59,242 nt of DNA from Pseudomonas nitroreducens TX1 (GTDB taxonomy: Bacteria > Pseudomonadota > Gammaproteobacteria > Pseudomonadales > Pseudomonadaceae), in the NCBI RefSeq assembly GCF_000313755.1, contig NZ_AMZB01000132.1, positions 1 through 59,242 of the forward strand. The letters are read 5' to 3'. Positions 46,072-55,262 of the stretch are shown piece by piece (position 1 is the first letter of the stretch; every line of letters begins with the position of its first letter). Made by a program: the position numbers and the translations under genes. A model generated the notes under the pieces. It was not told the DNA's origin. It searched no databases and saw only the letters and a program-made list of their open reading frames with translations.

Positions 46072-46560
46072 TCACCACCAGTACTTGCCGAAGTTTTCCG
46101 GGTTGGCCCAGAACTTCGCGTTGAGCCAGTCCGGGACCTGTTTGTATTCGTGCAGATCGTAGGTGAACAGGGTGATCACCTGCTCGTCGCGCTGGAAGCG
46201 CTCGCTGGCCTGCATGGCCAGGGCGTAGAAGTCCGCGTCCTGTGCCTGCGCCGCGTCGAGGTCGACGAGTGCCGCCACGCGGCTGCTGTTGAGGTTGCGG
46301 ATGCCGCCCACCAGTTGCTGTGCTTCGCGGCGCGGCAGATGTTCAAGGCAATCGGCAAGCAGGGCGAGGTCGTAGCGTTGACCGGCCAGCTCCGCTGGCA
46401 ACGCGCCGGCATCGGCGTGAAACAGTTCGCAATCGGGATGCGCCGCGAGAAAGGCATCCACCGCCGGAATCTGGCTGGCGCCCACCAGCAGAAGGCGTCG
46501 TGGCGCGTAGCGATCGAGCAGGGCGGCAAGGGCTTGTTGCGGCGTGCGTGTCGAAATCAT
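46072..46560 (-). CDS. DUF6231-type protein with methyltransferase-like fold
   Basis: A 162-residue protein. The segments [27 protein letters not shown] and [14 protein letters not shown] follow the order of a class I SAM-dependent methyltransferase core. However, the glycine-rich SAM loop is degenerate (VGASQI), so catalysis is doubtful. The C-terminal [21 protein letters not shown] is well conserved in pseudomonads as I recall. It is translationally linked to the ychJ-like gene. Confidence 0.72.
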   Translation of the reverse strand: MISTRTPQQALAALLDRYAPRRLLLVGASQIPAVDAFLAAHPDCELFHADAGALPAELAGQRYDLALLADCLEHLPRREAQQLVGGIRNLNSSRVAALVDLDAAQAQDADFYALAMQASERFQRDEQVITLFTYDLHEYKQVPDWLNAKFWANPENFGKYWW

Positions 46561-46700
46561 GGGGCTCGTCGAAGGCAAAAAATAATGAACGAAGACTAGC
46601 GTGTGACGCCCATATGGCCTAGTGCTGGCGCATTCTGTCAGTCACGTCTTTACTCGGTAATTGTCGGTCAAGACCCGATCATTAGAGGAGACATAACTTT

Positions 46701-47333
46701 ATGAGCATCACAAGGACCGCTTTACCCCTGTTGCTGGTAAGCACGTTGCTCACCGGTTGCGCAGGGTTGCAGAAGTCCGACTGGCCGACTTGCGCCGTGG
46801 TTGGCGGTGTCGGGGGCGCAGGTCTGGGTTCCATCGAGAGCAGCGCCTGGGCGGGTTGGGGAGCCCTGATCGGTGGCGTGCTGGGTGCGTCCTACTGCTG
46901 GGTGCATGGCGCTGAAGAACAAGTGGCCGAGGTTCCGCCGCCTGCGCCGGCTCCTGAGCCCGCACCGGCTCCGTTGCCCAAGGAAGAGACCATCGTGGTG
47001 CGTGACCTGCACTTCGCCTTCGACTCGTCGAAGATCGATGCGCAGGACAAGGACAAGCTCGACACCATCGCTACCCGCCTGAAAGGCGAGGCCGCGAGCA
47101 CCGAGCTGAACATCGGCGGCCATACCGACAGCATCGGTACCGACGCCTACAACCAGAAACTGTCCGAACGCCGCGCCAACGCCGTGTCCAACTACCTGAT
47201 CGACTCTGGCGTGCCTGCCAGCAGCATCAAGTCGGTCGTCGGCTATGGCGAGAGCCAGCCGGTTGCGGACAACAAGACCAAGGAAGGCCGCGCCGAGAAC
47301 CGTCGCGTGGAAATCAAGATCACCCGTCAGTAA
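46701..47333 (+). CDS. OmpA-family lipoprotein
   Basis: A 210-residue outer membrane lipoprotein: signal and lipobox STLLTGC (C20), a glycine-zipper-like segment (VVGGVGGAGLGSIESSAWAGWGALIGGVLGA, in parts), a Pro/Ala linker and a C-terminal OmpA-like peptidoglycan-binding domain (about 100-210: FAFDSSKIDAQDKDKLD, IGGHTDSIGTDAYNQ, LSERRANAVSNYL). It should tether the outer membrane to peptidoglycan. It corresponds to PA1041-like genes. Confidence 0.9.
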   Translation: MSITRTALPLLLVSTLLTGCAGLQKSDWPTCAVVGGVGGAGLGSIESSAWAGWGALIGGVLGASYCWVHGAEEQVAEVPPPAPAPEPAPAPLPKEETIVVRDLHFAFDSSKIDAQDKDKLDTIATRLKGEAASTELNIGGHTDSIGTDAYNQKLSERRANAVSNYLIDSGVPASSIKSVVGYGESQPVADNKTKEGRAENRRVEIKITRQ

Positions 47334-47349
47334 GTCCGGGGTGATCGGT

Positions 47350-47377
47350 GCAAAGGGGGCCTTCGTGGCCCCCTTTG
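47350..47377 (+). terminator. Terminator of the OmpA lipoprotein gene
   Basis: AAAGGGGGCC and GGCCCCCTTT flank a five-base loop, 17 bases after the stop, followed by a modest T content. Confidence 0.7.
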
Positions 47378-47453
47378 TCATTCCCGGTTGCCACTGGCAC
47401 AGGCCGGGACAGAGGCGTATGTTCCCCGGCAAAGAAAAACACGGGGGCACTTC

Positions 47454-47741
47454 ATGAAAGCGTTGTTGGGGCTGGGCAAACTGATTGCCCTGTTGTTCTG
47501 GCTGGCGGTGCTGGCCAACCTGATCCAACCCTTCGCACATCCCTTCGCGCTGCTGCTCAATGCGGCGGGCGCGCTGATCCTGCTGGTCCACATCATCGAG
47601 GCCCTGGCACTGCGCCAACGCCTGCAGGGTCGCCCGCATCCGGGCATGGACCGCCTGCAGATCCTGCTGTTCGGCGTCTTCCATTTCGCTACCCTGCCGC
47701 AGCCGGCATCCGCAAAAGTAGAAGGAGATACCCATGCGTAA
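47454..47741 (+). CDS. DUF1145 small membrane protein
   Basis: A 95-residue protein with two or three hydrophobic segments (LIALLFWLAVLANLI, FALLLNAAGALILLVHIIEALAL) and a C-terminal LQILLFGVFHFATLP, matching the DUF1145 family of gammaproteobacteria. The function is unknown. Its end overlaps the collagen-like gene by eight bases and contains that gene's GAAGGAGA ribosome binding site, so the two are translationally coupled. Confidence 0.8.
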   Translation: MKALLGLGKLIALLFWLAVLANLIQPFAHPFALLLNAAGALILLVHIIEALALRQRLQGRPHPGMDRLQILLFGVFHFATLPQPASAKVEGDTHA

Positions 47742-48498
47742 GTCGTTGCTGGGCCTGGCGCTGTTCGCCCCGCTGGCCTGTTCGGCCGCTGGCAGCGTGT
47801 CGGTGGAAGCCAACACCGTGCTGCGCCTGCCGGTGAAGGGCGACAGCCTTAGCCTGGACCGAATCAGCGTCGGCCCGGAGGGCGCGCTGCTGATTCCGTC
47901 GCGGGTCAAGGAGCTGAAGATCGGCGAGCTGGACCTGGCGAAGAATGCGCGGATCGGCGTGTTCCCCGGCAGCGATACGCTGCAGATCGACGTCCAGCAC
48001 GGCAGCCTCGCCGATGGCAGTGTCATTGCCGCGCAGGGCAGTTCCGGCAGCTTCGAGAAACCCGCCAGCGGCGGTCGCAACCTGGTGCTGCGGCTGCAGG
48101 ACGTGGCGGTGGAAAACCTGCTGATTGACGTGCGCGGCGGCGTCGGCGCGCCGGGCTATGACGGCCTGGATGGCGGCAGCGCGCAGACGTCCGGATGCCT
48201 GTGGGGCAGCGGGAGGTCCGCGGGCGACGGCCAGAACGGCGCCGATGGCCAGCCGGGCGCATCCGGTGGTGCGGTGCGTCTGGAGGTGCCCGAGCAGTTC
48301 GACGTCGACAAGGTGAAGGTGCGCCTGGATGGCGGCGCTGGCGGAGCGGGCGGCAAGCCCGGCAAGGCTGGAGCGCGCAGCAGCGAGAAGGGCTGCTGGT
48401 TCTACTCGGTGGCGGGCGAGAAGGCCGGTGCGCAAGGCAAGGGCGGCGCGGAAGGGGTGAAAGGCAGCGAGGGTCGCCTGGATGTGAAGCGCTTCTGA
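47734..48498 (+). CDS. Exported collagen-like glycine-rich protein
   Basis: A 254-residue protein with a signal peptide (about 1-19) and a beta-type N-terminal domain (SVEANTVLRLPVKGDSLSLD through GSLADGSVIAAQGSSG). From about residue 130 come interrupted Gly-x-x runs: GAPGYDGLDGG, GDGQNGADGQPGASGG, GGAGGAGGKPGKAGA and AQGKGGAEGVKGSEG. Two cysteines (in SGCLWG and KGCWFY) sit in the interruptions and could form a disulfide. No anchor is visible, so it is periplasmic or secreted. The Gly-x-x units are too short and broken to promise a stable triple helix. Confidence 0.75.
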   Translation: MRKSLLGLALFAPLACSAAGSVSVEANTVLRLPVKGDSLSLDRISVGPEGALLIPSRVKELKIGELDLAKNARIGVFPGSDTLQIDVQHGSLADGSVIAAQGSSGSFEKPASGGRNLVLRLQDVAVENLLIDVRGGVGAPGYDGLDGGSAQTSGCLWGSGRSAGDGQNGADGQPGASGGAVRLEVPEQFDVDKVKVRLDGGAGGAGGKPGKAGARSSEKGCWFYSVAGEKAGAQGKGGAEGVKGSEGRLDVKRF

Positions 48499-48520
48499 AC
48501 CTGTCGCCCGTTTCAAGTGA

Positions 48521-48554
48521 AGGCCCGCCCGGCAACCGGGCGGGCCTTTTGTTT
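48521..48554 (+). terminator. Terminator of the collagen-like gene
   Basis: AGGCCCGCCCGG and CCGGGCGGGCCT form a 12-base stem around a three-base loop, followed by TTTGTTT. Confidence 0.85.
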
Positions 48555-49017
48555 ACCAGTGCGGGCGCGCGGCGACGAACGCCACCAGCGCCATGCCGAT
48601 CAGCAGATTCAGGCCCACGGTCTTGCGGATCTTGCCCAGCGCGGCGCCGCCGGCCGGCCAGTCCTCGGCACCTACCGCTGTGCGCAGTTCCGGCAGTTGC
48701 AGCGCCTGGATGCGCAGGAACAGCGCGAGCATCGCCACGTACAGGCCCATCATCACCTGCACGTAGCGCGGCGCGCCGGCCATGCCATTGAAGCTCAGGT
48801 GCAGCATGCCCACGCCGGTTACCGGCAGCAGGATCACCGCCGCCCACACCCAGCGGAAGAAGCGCGGGAACACCTCCAGCCACAGCTTCAGCCGGGGCGG
48901 GGCTTCCAGCGCGGCGACGGCGGCCGGGCGCAGCACCATCCAGGCGAAGAACATGCCGCCGACCCAGACCAGGGCAGCCAGGACGTGCAGGGCATAGACG
49001 AAGGCAAAGGGTGTCAT
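48553..49017 (-). CDS. CopD-like integral membrane protein
   Basis: A 154-residue protein with four hydrophobic segments and histidines in the first helix (YALHVLAALVWVGG) and third (VGMLHLSFNG), placing it with CopD-like/DUF2269-type membrane proteins. WVGGMFFAWMVLRP is typical of that family. Substrate unknown; no copper resistance gene nearby. It is divergent from dinG with 122 bases between starts. Confidence 0.78.
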   Translation of the reverse strand: MTPFAFVYALHVLAALVWVGGMFFAWMVLRPAAVAALEAPPRLKLWLEVFPRFFRWVWAAVILLPVTGVGMLHLSFNGMAGAPRYVQVMMGLYVAMLALFLRIQALQLPELRTAVGAEDWPAGGAALGKIRKTVGLNLLIGMALVAFVAARPHW

Positions 49018-49139
49018 TCGGACGATCTCCGCTGGCGATTGAAGTCAAGCGCGCTATCATAGCCGCCGATTCGAACCACTGAAAATTTATCCAGCATCCG
49101 GATATGTCCGCCAGGGCGTGTCCGGGGCCCGGGAAGTCC

Positions 49140-51284
49140 ATGCTCAGCACCGAACTCAAGGCCACGATCCAGGGCGCCTACTCGCGCTTCCTCGAGGCCA
49201 AGGAACTCAAGCCGCGCTACGGCCAACGCCTGATGATCGCCGAAGTCGCGAAGGTCCTGGGGACCATCGCCAGCGACGAGGAAGGCCATCGCCTGGGCGA
49301 TGCCGCCGTGGTCGCGGTGGAAGCCGGCACCGGCACCGGCAAGACCGTCGCCTACAGCCTCGCCGCCATCGCCTGCGCCAAGGCGGCCGGCAAGCGTCTG
49401 GTGGTCGCCACCGCCACCGTCGCCCTGCAGGAGCAGATCGTCCACAAGGACCTGCCCGACCTGCTGCGCAACTCCGGCCTGTCGTTCAGCTTCGCCCTGG
49501 CCAAGGGGCGCGGGCGCTACATGTGCCTGTCCAAACTCGACCACCTGCTGCAGGAAGGCCAGGCGCAGAGCGCCACCGCCCAGCTGTTCGAGGAGGAAGG
49601 CTTCCGCATCGACGTAGACGAAACCTCCACCAAGCTGTTCAACCAGATGATCGAACGCCTGGCGGGCAACCGCTGGGACGGCGACCGCGACTCCTGGCCC
49701 GAAGCCATCGAGGACGCGCACTGGGCGCAGGTCACCACCGACCACAGCCAGTGCACCAACCGCCATTGCCCGAATTTCCAGCAGTGCGCCTTCTACAAGG
49801 CGCGCGAAGGCATGACCAAGGTCGACGTGATCGTCACCAACCACGACCTGGTACTGGCCGACCTCGCCCTGGGCGGCGGCGCGATCCTGCCGGATCCGCG
49901 CGACACCCTCTACGTGTTCGACGAAGGCCATCACCTGCCGGACAAGGCCATCGGCCACTTCGCCCACTTCACCCGCCTGCGCGCCACCGCCGACTGGCTG
50001 GGCCAGGTGGAGAAGAACCTGACCAAGCTGCTGGCGCAGAACCCGCTACCGGGCGACCTCGGCCGCCTGATCGAGCAGGTGCCGGAGCTGGCCCGCGAGC
50101 TGCGCACGCACCAGCAGTTCATGTTCACCGCCTGCGAGGAGGTCGGCGACTTCCGCGCCGGCGAGGACATGGAAGGCCGCGAGCGGCCGCGCCATCGCTT
50201 CGAGGGCGGGGTGATCCCCGAGCACATTCGCGAGATGGGCATCGAGCTGAAGAAGGGCTTCTCCAAGCTCACCGATCTCTTCACCCGCCTCACCGAACTG
50301 CTTAAGGAGGCCATGGACGGAGAGGGCAGCGTCGGCATCGCCAGTCATCAGGCCGAAGAGTGGTACCCGCTGTTCGGCAGCCTGCTGTCCCGCGCCCAGG
50401 GCAACTGGGAGCTGTGGACCGCCTTCACCAGCGAAGACCCCGAAGACAGCCCGCCCATGGCGCGCTGGCTGACTCTCGCCGAGAGCGGCACTTTCTACGA
50501 TATCGAGGCCAACGCCAGCCCGATCCTCGCCGCCGAGACCCTGCGCCGCAACCTGTGGAACGTGGCCTACGGCGTGCTGGTGACCTCCGCGACCCTCACC
50601 GCGCTGGGCACCTTCGACCGCTACCGCATGCGCGCCGGCCTGCCGCGCGCCGCCGTCACCGCCGTAGTGCCGAGCCCGTTCCACCATGCCGACGCCGGCG
50701 TGCTGCGCGTGCCCGACCTCAAGGCCGACCCGCGCGATGCCGCCGCCCACACCGCGGCGATCATCCGCGAGTTGCCGGAAATCGTCGAAGGCTCGCGCGG
50801 TTCGTTGATCCTGTTTTCCTCGCGCAAGCAGATGCAGGAAGTCTTCGACGGCCTGGATCGCGAATGGCGCAAGCGTGTGCTGATCCAGGGCAACCTGTCC
50901 AAGCAGGAAACCCTGAACAAGCATCGCTCGCGGGTCGATGATGGCGAGCCGAGCGTGTTGTTCGGCCTGGCCAGTTTCTCCGAGGGCGTGGACCTGCCCG
51001 GCGCCTATTGCGAGCACGTGGTGATCGCCAAGATTCCTTTCGCCGTGCCGGATGATCCGGTGGAAGCGGCACTGTCGGAATGGATCGAGGCGCGCGGCGG
51101 CAATCCCTTCATGGAGATCGCCGTGCCCGACGCCTCGCTGCGCCTGGTGCAGGCCTGTGGACGCCTGCTGCGCACCGAACAGGATCGCGGCACCATCACG
51201 CTGCTGGACCGCCGCGTGGTGACGCAGCGCTACGGCAAGGCCATTCTTAACGCATTGCCGCCGTTCCGCCGCGAAATCGCTTGA
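49140..51284 (+). CDS. dinG: ATP-dependent DNA helicase DinG
   Basis: A 714-residue XPD-like superfamily 2 helicase acting 5'-3' on DNA and R-loops. Walker A EAGTGTGKTVAYSL is near residues 62-75, and the DEAH-type Walker B is VFDEGHHLPDKA. The 4Fe-4S ligands are C in GRYMCLSKLD and three in QCTNRHCPNFQQCAFYK. The C-terminal helicase motifs LILFSSRKQMQEV and LFGLASFSEGVDLPG complete the set. The start at 49140 has GGAAG; an in-frame ATG at 49104 is possible. LexA control is usual, but I did not find a clear SOS box. Confidence 0.94.
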   Translation: MLSTELKATIQGAYSRFLEAKELKPRYGQRLMIAEVAKVLGTIASDEEGHRLGDAAVVAVEAGTGTGKTVAYSLAAIACAKAAGKRLVVATATVALQEQIVHKDLPDLLRNSGLSFSFALAKGRGRYMCLSKLDHLLQEGQAQSATAQLFEEEGFRIDVDETSTKLFNQMIERLAGNRWDGDRDSWPEAIEDAHWAQVTTDHSQCTNRHCPNFQQCAFYKAREGMTKVDVIVTNHDLVLADLALGGGAILPDPRDTLYVFDEGHHLPDKAIGHFAHFTRLRATADWLGQVEKNLTKLLAQNPLPGDLGRLIEQVPELARELRTHQQFMFTACEEVGDFRAGEDMEGRERPRHRFEGGVIPEHIREMGIELKKGFSKLTDLFTRLTELLKEAMDGEGSVGIASHQAEEWYPLFGSLLSRAQGNWELWTAFTSEDPEDSPPMARWLTLAESGTFYDIEANASPILAAETLRRNLWNVAYGVLVTSATLTALGTFDRYRMRAGLPRAAVTAVVPSPFHHADAGVLRVPDLKADPRDAAAHTAAIIRELPEIVEGSRGSLILFSSRKQMQEVFDGLDREWRKRVLIQGNLSKQETLNKHRSRVDDGEPSVLFGLASFSEGVDLPGAYCEHVVIAKIPFAVPDDPVEAALSEWIEARGGNPFMEIAVPDASLRLVQACGRLLRTEQDRGTITLLDRRVVTQRYGKAILNALPPFRREIA

Positions 51285-51488
51285 TCGGGGCTCGATCAGC
51301 TGCGCGTCGGCATAACTGCTTCGGAAGCTGGTCCGGGATGCTCATTGACTGCGTGTAAACTCCGCTCCCGGGCCAGCTTCCGCCTTGTTCTGCTCTAGCT
51401 CGCAAGATCCTTGAGTCCTGAGCGGAAAATGCTTCCTGGTTGAATTCAGCGCCCGCCTTGCGGCGGTGTGTAGTAAGGACAAGGACAA

Positions 51489-53771
51489 ATGATTGCTCCA
51501 CGTTGGCATCTGCCTCTGCTGCTCAGCCTGGCCATCGCCAGTGCCCCGGCCTGGTCGGCCGGCGGCAATGAAACCCTGTTCAACTTCGTCAAGCCGATGG
51601 CCGTGGTCACCGTCACCACGCAGAACGCCGACCTGCCCAGTTCCACCGCCGAGGCCACGCCCGAAGGGGAAATCCTGCGCCGGGTGAACTTCAACCCCGC
51701 GCCGCAACCGACCCTGCGCCTGGCACCCTCCAGTGGTAGCTGGGACTGGTCCCAGGCCGACAGCGTCAGCCTGCGCATCCAGAACGCCATGGACTGGGCC
51801 ATCACCCTCGAGGTGGAGATCGAAGGCATCGCCGGCGCCTCCGGCCTGCGCGCGAGCATCGCCCTGCCGCCGGGCCCGGCGCAGACTCTCGTGATCCCGC
51901 TGCACGCCATCGCCCCCGAAGACTTCGGCATGCGTGCCGGTGTGCCCATGCCCGTCACCCTGGATGGCCAGCGCCTGCTGCTGGCGAGCAAGGTCACGGG
52001 TGAGTTGGACCGCAGCCAGGTCGGTGCGGTGAAGCTGTTCCTCACCTCGCCCAAGGCGGCGCAGGACATCCTCGTTGGCCGCTTCGGCACCCGCGCTGGC
52101 AACGACGAGTACCACAAGGCCTACGCCGGCATCGTCGACGCTTTCGGCCAGTCCACTCGCAGCGACTGGCCGGAAAAGGTCAGGAGCCCCGAGCAACTGG
52201 CCAGCGCCTGGAAAGCCGAAGGCGAGCAGTTGAAGAAGTGGCAGCCGGCGCCCGGTCGCGATGCCTTTGGCGGCCTGCTGGACGGCCCGGCCTTCGAAGG
52301 CAGCGGTTTCTTCCGCACCGAGAAGCGCAACGGTCGCTGGTGGCTGGTGACGCCGGAAGGGCATTCGTTCTGGTCCATGGGTGTCAACGCGGTGAACGCT
52401 GACAGCAGTCAGACCTACGTTGAAGGCCGCGAATACATGTTCGCCAGCCTGCCGAAGGAGGACGAGCCGCTGGCCGCCTTCTACGGCCAGCGCGATGACC
52501 GCAGCGGCGTGGGCGCCCAGCAGGGCCGTGCGTTCGGTAACGGTCGCTGGTTCGACTTCTACGCCGCCAACCGCTTCCGCGCCGACGGCGGCCTGAGCGG
52601 TGACGCCGCTGCCGCCGCCTGGCGCGAGCGCACCTTGCAGCGCCTGGGTTCCTGGGGCTTCAACACCCTGGGGGACTGGAGCGATCCGGCCTTTGCTGAC
52701 GACCCGCGCATGCCCTACAGCGTGCCGCTGTCCATCAGCGGCGACTACGCCACAGTCAGCACGGGCTACGATTGGTGGGGCGCGATGCCCGACCCGTTCG
52801 ACCCGCGCTTCGCCATGGCCGCCGAGCGCGCCATCGCCATCGCCGCCCGCGACCACCGCGAGGATGCCTGGCTGCTGGGTTACTACGCCGACAACGAACT
52901 GGCCTGGGCCGGCCGTGGCGACGACGACCAGGCGCACTATGCCCTGGCTTTCGGCACGCTCAAGCTGTCCACCGACAGCCCGGCCAAGCGCGCCTTCATC
53001 AAGCAGCTCAAGGACAAGTACGAGGGTCACGAACAACTTGCCGAGGCCTGGGGCGTGCAGCTGGGCTCCTGGGAAGACCTCGACGCGCCGGGCTACCAGG
53101 CGCCGGTCCCCAGCGAATCGCACCCGGCCATCGCCCAGGACTACAGCGCCTTCCTGCGCCTGTACGCCGACCAGTACTTCAAGACCCTGAAGGACTCGCT
53201 GCAGTGGCACGCGCCCAACCACCTGCTGCTCGGTCCGCGCTTCGCCGTCAGCACGCCGGAAGCGCTGGCCTCCTGCGCGCAATACTGCGACGTCCTCAGC
53301 TTCAACCTCTACGTGCCGCTGCCGCAGCAGGGCTTCGACGCCAACTACGTGCGCAGCCTGGACAAGCCGGTGCTGATCACCGAATTCCATTTCGGCTCCC
53401 GCGATCGCGGGCCGTTCTGGGGCGGTGTCGCCGAGGTGTACAACGAGCAGCAGCGTGGCGAGGCCTACCAGCGCTTCCTGGCCGAGGCGGCGAAGGAACC
53501 GAACATCGTCGGCGCGCACTGGTTCCAGTACCTCGACCAGCCGGTGACCGGCCGCCTGCTCGACGGCGAGAACGGCCACATCGGCCTGGTCGGCATCACC
53601 GACCTGCCGTTCACCGGCTTCGTCGACGCCGTGCGCAAGGCCAACCAGCAGACGCTCAAAGGCATCGACGAACAGGCCCGCGCCGCCGCCAAGGTGGCGC
53701 CGGAGCCGCAACCCAAACCCGCGCCGGCCCCTGACGACAGTGACGACGAGGAACAGGCCTCGGAGCAATGA
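51489..53771 (+). CDS. Exported agarase-like glycoside hydrolase (GH50-type)
   Basis: A 760-residue protein with a signal peptide (about 1-23), an N-terminal beta-sandwich-like domain (about 30-220) and a TIM-barrel catalytic domain (about 265-690). The catalytic acid/base is probably E470 in YYADNELAW and the nucleophile E632 in LITEFHFGSRDRG; FWSMGVNAVNADSSQTYVEGRE and LGSWGFNTLGDWSD are further barrel strands. This is the pattern of GH50 beta-agarases and relatives. The last 35 residues are Pro/acidic (PAPDDSDDEEQASEQ). The true substrate is uncertain: an agarose-like galactan, or a self-made or plant polysaccharide. GAAGGACAAGGAC precedes the ATG. No sugar transporter or other polysaccharide gene is adjacent. 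Confidence 0.8.
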   Translation: MIAPRWHLPLLLSLAIASAPAWSAGGNETLFNFVKPMAVVTVTTQNADLPSSTAEATPEGEILRRVNFNPAPQPTLRLAPSSGSWDWSQADSVSLRIQNAMDWAITLEVEIEGIAGASGLRASIALPPGPAQTLVIPLHAIAPEDFGMRAGVPMPVTLDGQRLLLASKVTGELDRSQVGAVKLFLTSPKAAQDILVGRFGTRAGNDEYHKAYAGIVDAFGQSTRSDWPEKVRSPEQLASAWKAEGEQLKKWQPAPGRDAFGGLLDGPAFEGSGFFRTEKRNGRWWLVTPEGHSFWSMGVNAVNADSSQTYVEGREYMFASLPKEDEPLAAFYGQRDDRSGVGAQQGRAFGNGRWFDFYAANRFRADGGLSGDAAAAAWRERTLQRLGSWGFNTLGDWSDPAFADDPRMPYSVPLSISGDYATVSTGYDWWGAMPDPFDPRFAMAAERAIAIAARDHREDAWLLGYYADNELAWAGRGDDDQAHYALAFGTLKLSTDSPAKRAFIKQLKDKYEGHEQLAEAWGVQLGSWEDLDAPGYQAPVPSESHPAIAQDYSAFLRLYADQYFKTLKDSLQWHAPNHLLLGPRFAVSTPEALASCAQYCDVLSFNLYVPLPQQGFDANYVRSLDKPVLITEFHFGSRDRGPFWGGVAEVYNEQQRGEAYQRFLAEAAKEPNIVGAHWFQYLDQPVTGRLLDGENGHIGLVGITDLPFTGFVDAVRKANQQTLKGIDEQARAAAKVAPEPQPKPAPAPDDSDDEEQASEQ

Positions 53772-53791
53772 TCCGTCATTCGTGAAGCCAC

Positions 53792-53810
53792 ACCCTGCCT
53801 TCGGCAGGGT
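53792..53810 (+). terminator. Hairpin after the glycosidase gene
   Basis: ACCCTGCC and GGCAGGGT surround a three-base loop 20 bases after the stop; there is no T run, so its strength as a terminator is uncertain. Confidence 0.5.
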
Positions 53811-53874
53811 TCCCAGGGGCGGAGCGCGCTGAAAGAATGGCGTCTTCCGCCCCTGTGCATTTCCGGAGCTTGAG

Positions 53875-55020
53875 ATGACCCTGAACGGCCACTGCGATCC
53901 GCGCTTCACCCCTGTTGCCGATGCCTTCAGTGCGCTGTTCGAAGACCCACAGGAGCGTGGCGCGGCGCTGTGCATCCAGGTCGGCGGCGAGACCGTGGTC
54001 GACCTCTGGGCCGGCAGCGCGGGCAAGGACCCGGGCCAGGACTGGCAGGCCGACACGCTGCTCAACCTGTTCTCCTGCACCAAGACCTTTGCGGCCGTTG
54101 CTGTGCTGCAACTGGTGGGCGAGGGCCGCCTGGAGCTCGACGCCCCGGTGGCGCGCTACTGGCCGGAGTTCGAGCAGGCCGGCAAGCAGAACATCAGCGT
54201 GCGCCAGCTCCTGTGCCATCGCGCGGGCCTGCCGGCGATCCGCGAGCCGCTGGCGCCCGAAGCGCTGTATGACTGGTCGACCATGACCGCCGCGCTGGCC
54301 GCCGAAACGCCCTGGTGGACGCCGGGCGCCGAGCACGGCTACGCGCCCATCACCTATGGCTGGCTGATCGGCGAAGTGATCCGCCGTGTCGACGGCCGGG
54401 AGCCGGGTACCGCCATCGTCGAACGTACCGCGCGGCCACTGGGGCTGGATTTCCATATCGGCCTGGATGACGCCGAGTTCCACCGCGTGGCGCACATTGC
54501 CCGGGGCAAGGGCAACCTGGGCGATGCTGCGGCGCAACGCCTGCTGCGCACCATGATGACCGACGCCGCCGCGCTCTCCACCCGCGCCTTCACCAATCCG
54601 CCCTCGGTGCTCACCAGCACCAACAAGCCGGAATGGCGGCGCATGTCGCAACCTGCGGCCAATGGCCACGGCAATGCGCGCTCGCTGGCTGGTTTCTACA
54701 GCGGCTTGCTGCAGGGCAAGCTGCTGGATGACGCGCTGCTGGCCGAGCTCACCCGCGAGCATGCCGTTGGCGAGGATCGAACTTTGTTGACCTGTACGCG
54801 CTTCGGTCTGGGTTGCATGCTTGACCAGCCAAGCGTGGCCAACGCCACCTATGGCCTCAGCCCGCAGGCCTTCGGTCATCCGGGAGCCGGTGGCTCCATC
54901 GGCTTCGCCGATCCGGACCGCCAGCTGGCTTTCGGCTTCGTCGTCAACACCCTTGGCCCCTATGTGCTGATGGACCCGCGCGCCCAGCGCCTGGCGCGCC
55001 TCGCCGGCGACTGCCTGTAG
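53875..55020 (+). CDS. Beta-lactamase-fold esterase, EstB-like (family VIII)
   Basis: A 381-residue serine hydrolase of the class C beta-lactamase fold. The SxxK motif is S67-C-T-K70 and the catalytic tyrosine probably Y156 in HGYAPITYGW; HPGAGGSIGFAD near the end corresponds to the KTG-box region. There is no signal peptide, so it is likely a cytoplasmic esterase rather than a periplasmic beta-lactamase. It matches PA1047-type esterases. The gene is monocistronic by its spacing. Confidence 0.88.
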   Translation: MTLNGHCDPRFTPVADAFSALFEDPQERGAALCIQVGGETVVDLWAGSAGKDPGQDWQADTLLNLFSCTKTFAAVAVLQLVGEGRLELDAPVARYWPEFEQAGKQNISVRQLLCHRAGLPAIREPLAPEALYDWSTMTAALAAETPWWTPGAEHGYAPITYGWLIGEVIRRVDGREPGTAIVERTARPLGLDFHIGLDDAEFHRVAHIARGKGNLGDAAAQRLLRTMMTDAAALSTRAFTNPPSVLTSTNKPEWRRMSQPAANGHGNARSLAGFYSGLLQGKLLDDALLAELTREHAVGEDRTLLTCTRFGLGCMLDQPSVANATYGLSPQAFGHPGAGGSIGFADPDRQLAFGFVVNTLGPYVLMDPRAQRLARLAGDCL

Positions 55021-55026
55021 CGACGA

Positions 55027-55048
55027 GCGGGAGGAACCTTCCTCCCGC
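55027..55048 (+). terminator. Hairpin after the esterase gene
   Basis: A perfect 10-base inverted repeat GCGGGAGGAA/TTCCTCCCGC with a two-base loop lies seven bases after the stop. No T run follows directly. Confidence 0.6.
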
Positions 55049-55262
55049 CGCACCTTCTTAAGGTCGTCCGCGTTTGCCGTCGCGCTGGCTGCGACGGCCA
55101 TCCCTGCGCACAAGTATGCGCCGCTCGTCAGTTCGGGATTAAAATCTCGTTCCAACTGAGTAAGTTATGTACAACTCTTAAGCTGATTGCTGAAGTTGCG
55201 GTGCCGCTGCCACCCAGCCGCGCCGAGCCTCCCTTCATGTTCCGCCTTATGGAATCGCTCCC

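Noticed and set aside
47350-47377. Hairpin considered as a riboswitch or leader for the DUF1145 gene
   Set aside because: A simple 10-base stem close to the preceding stop is better explained as a terminator; no conserved aptamer elements are seen.
51342-54083. A 913-codon open frame antisense to the glycosidase gene
   Set aside because: A shadow of the high-GC gene; no family motif, no credible start signal, composition typical of reverse-frame translation.
53875-55020. The SxxK enzyme as an AmpC beta-lactamase
   Set aside because: No signal peptide, no KTG triad and EstB-like sequence features; an esterase is more likely.
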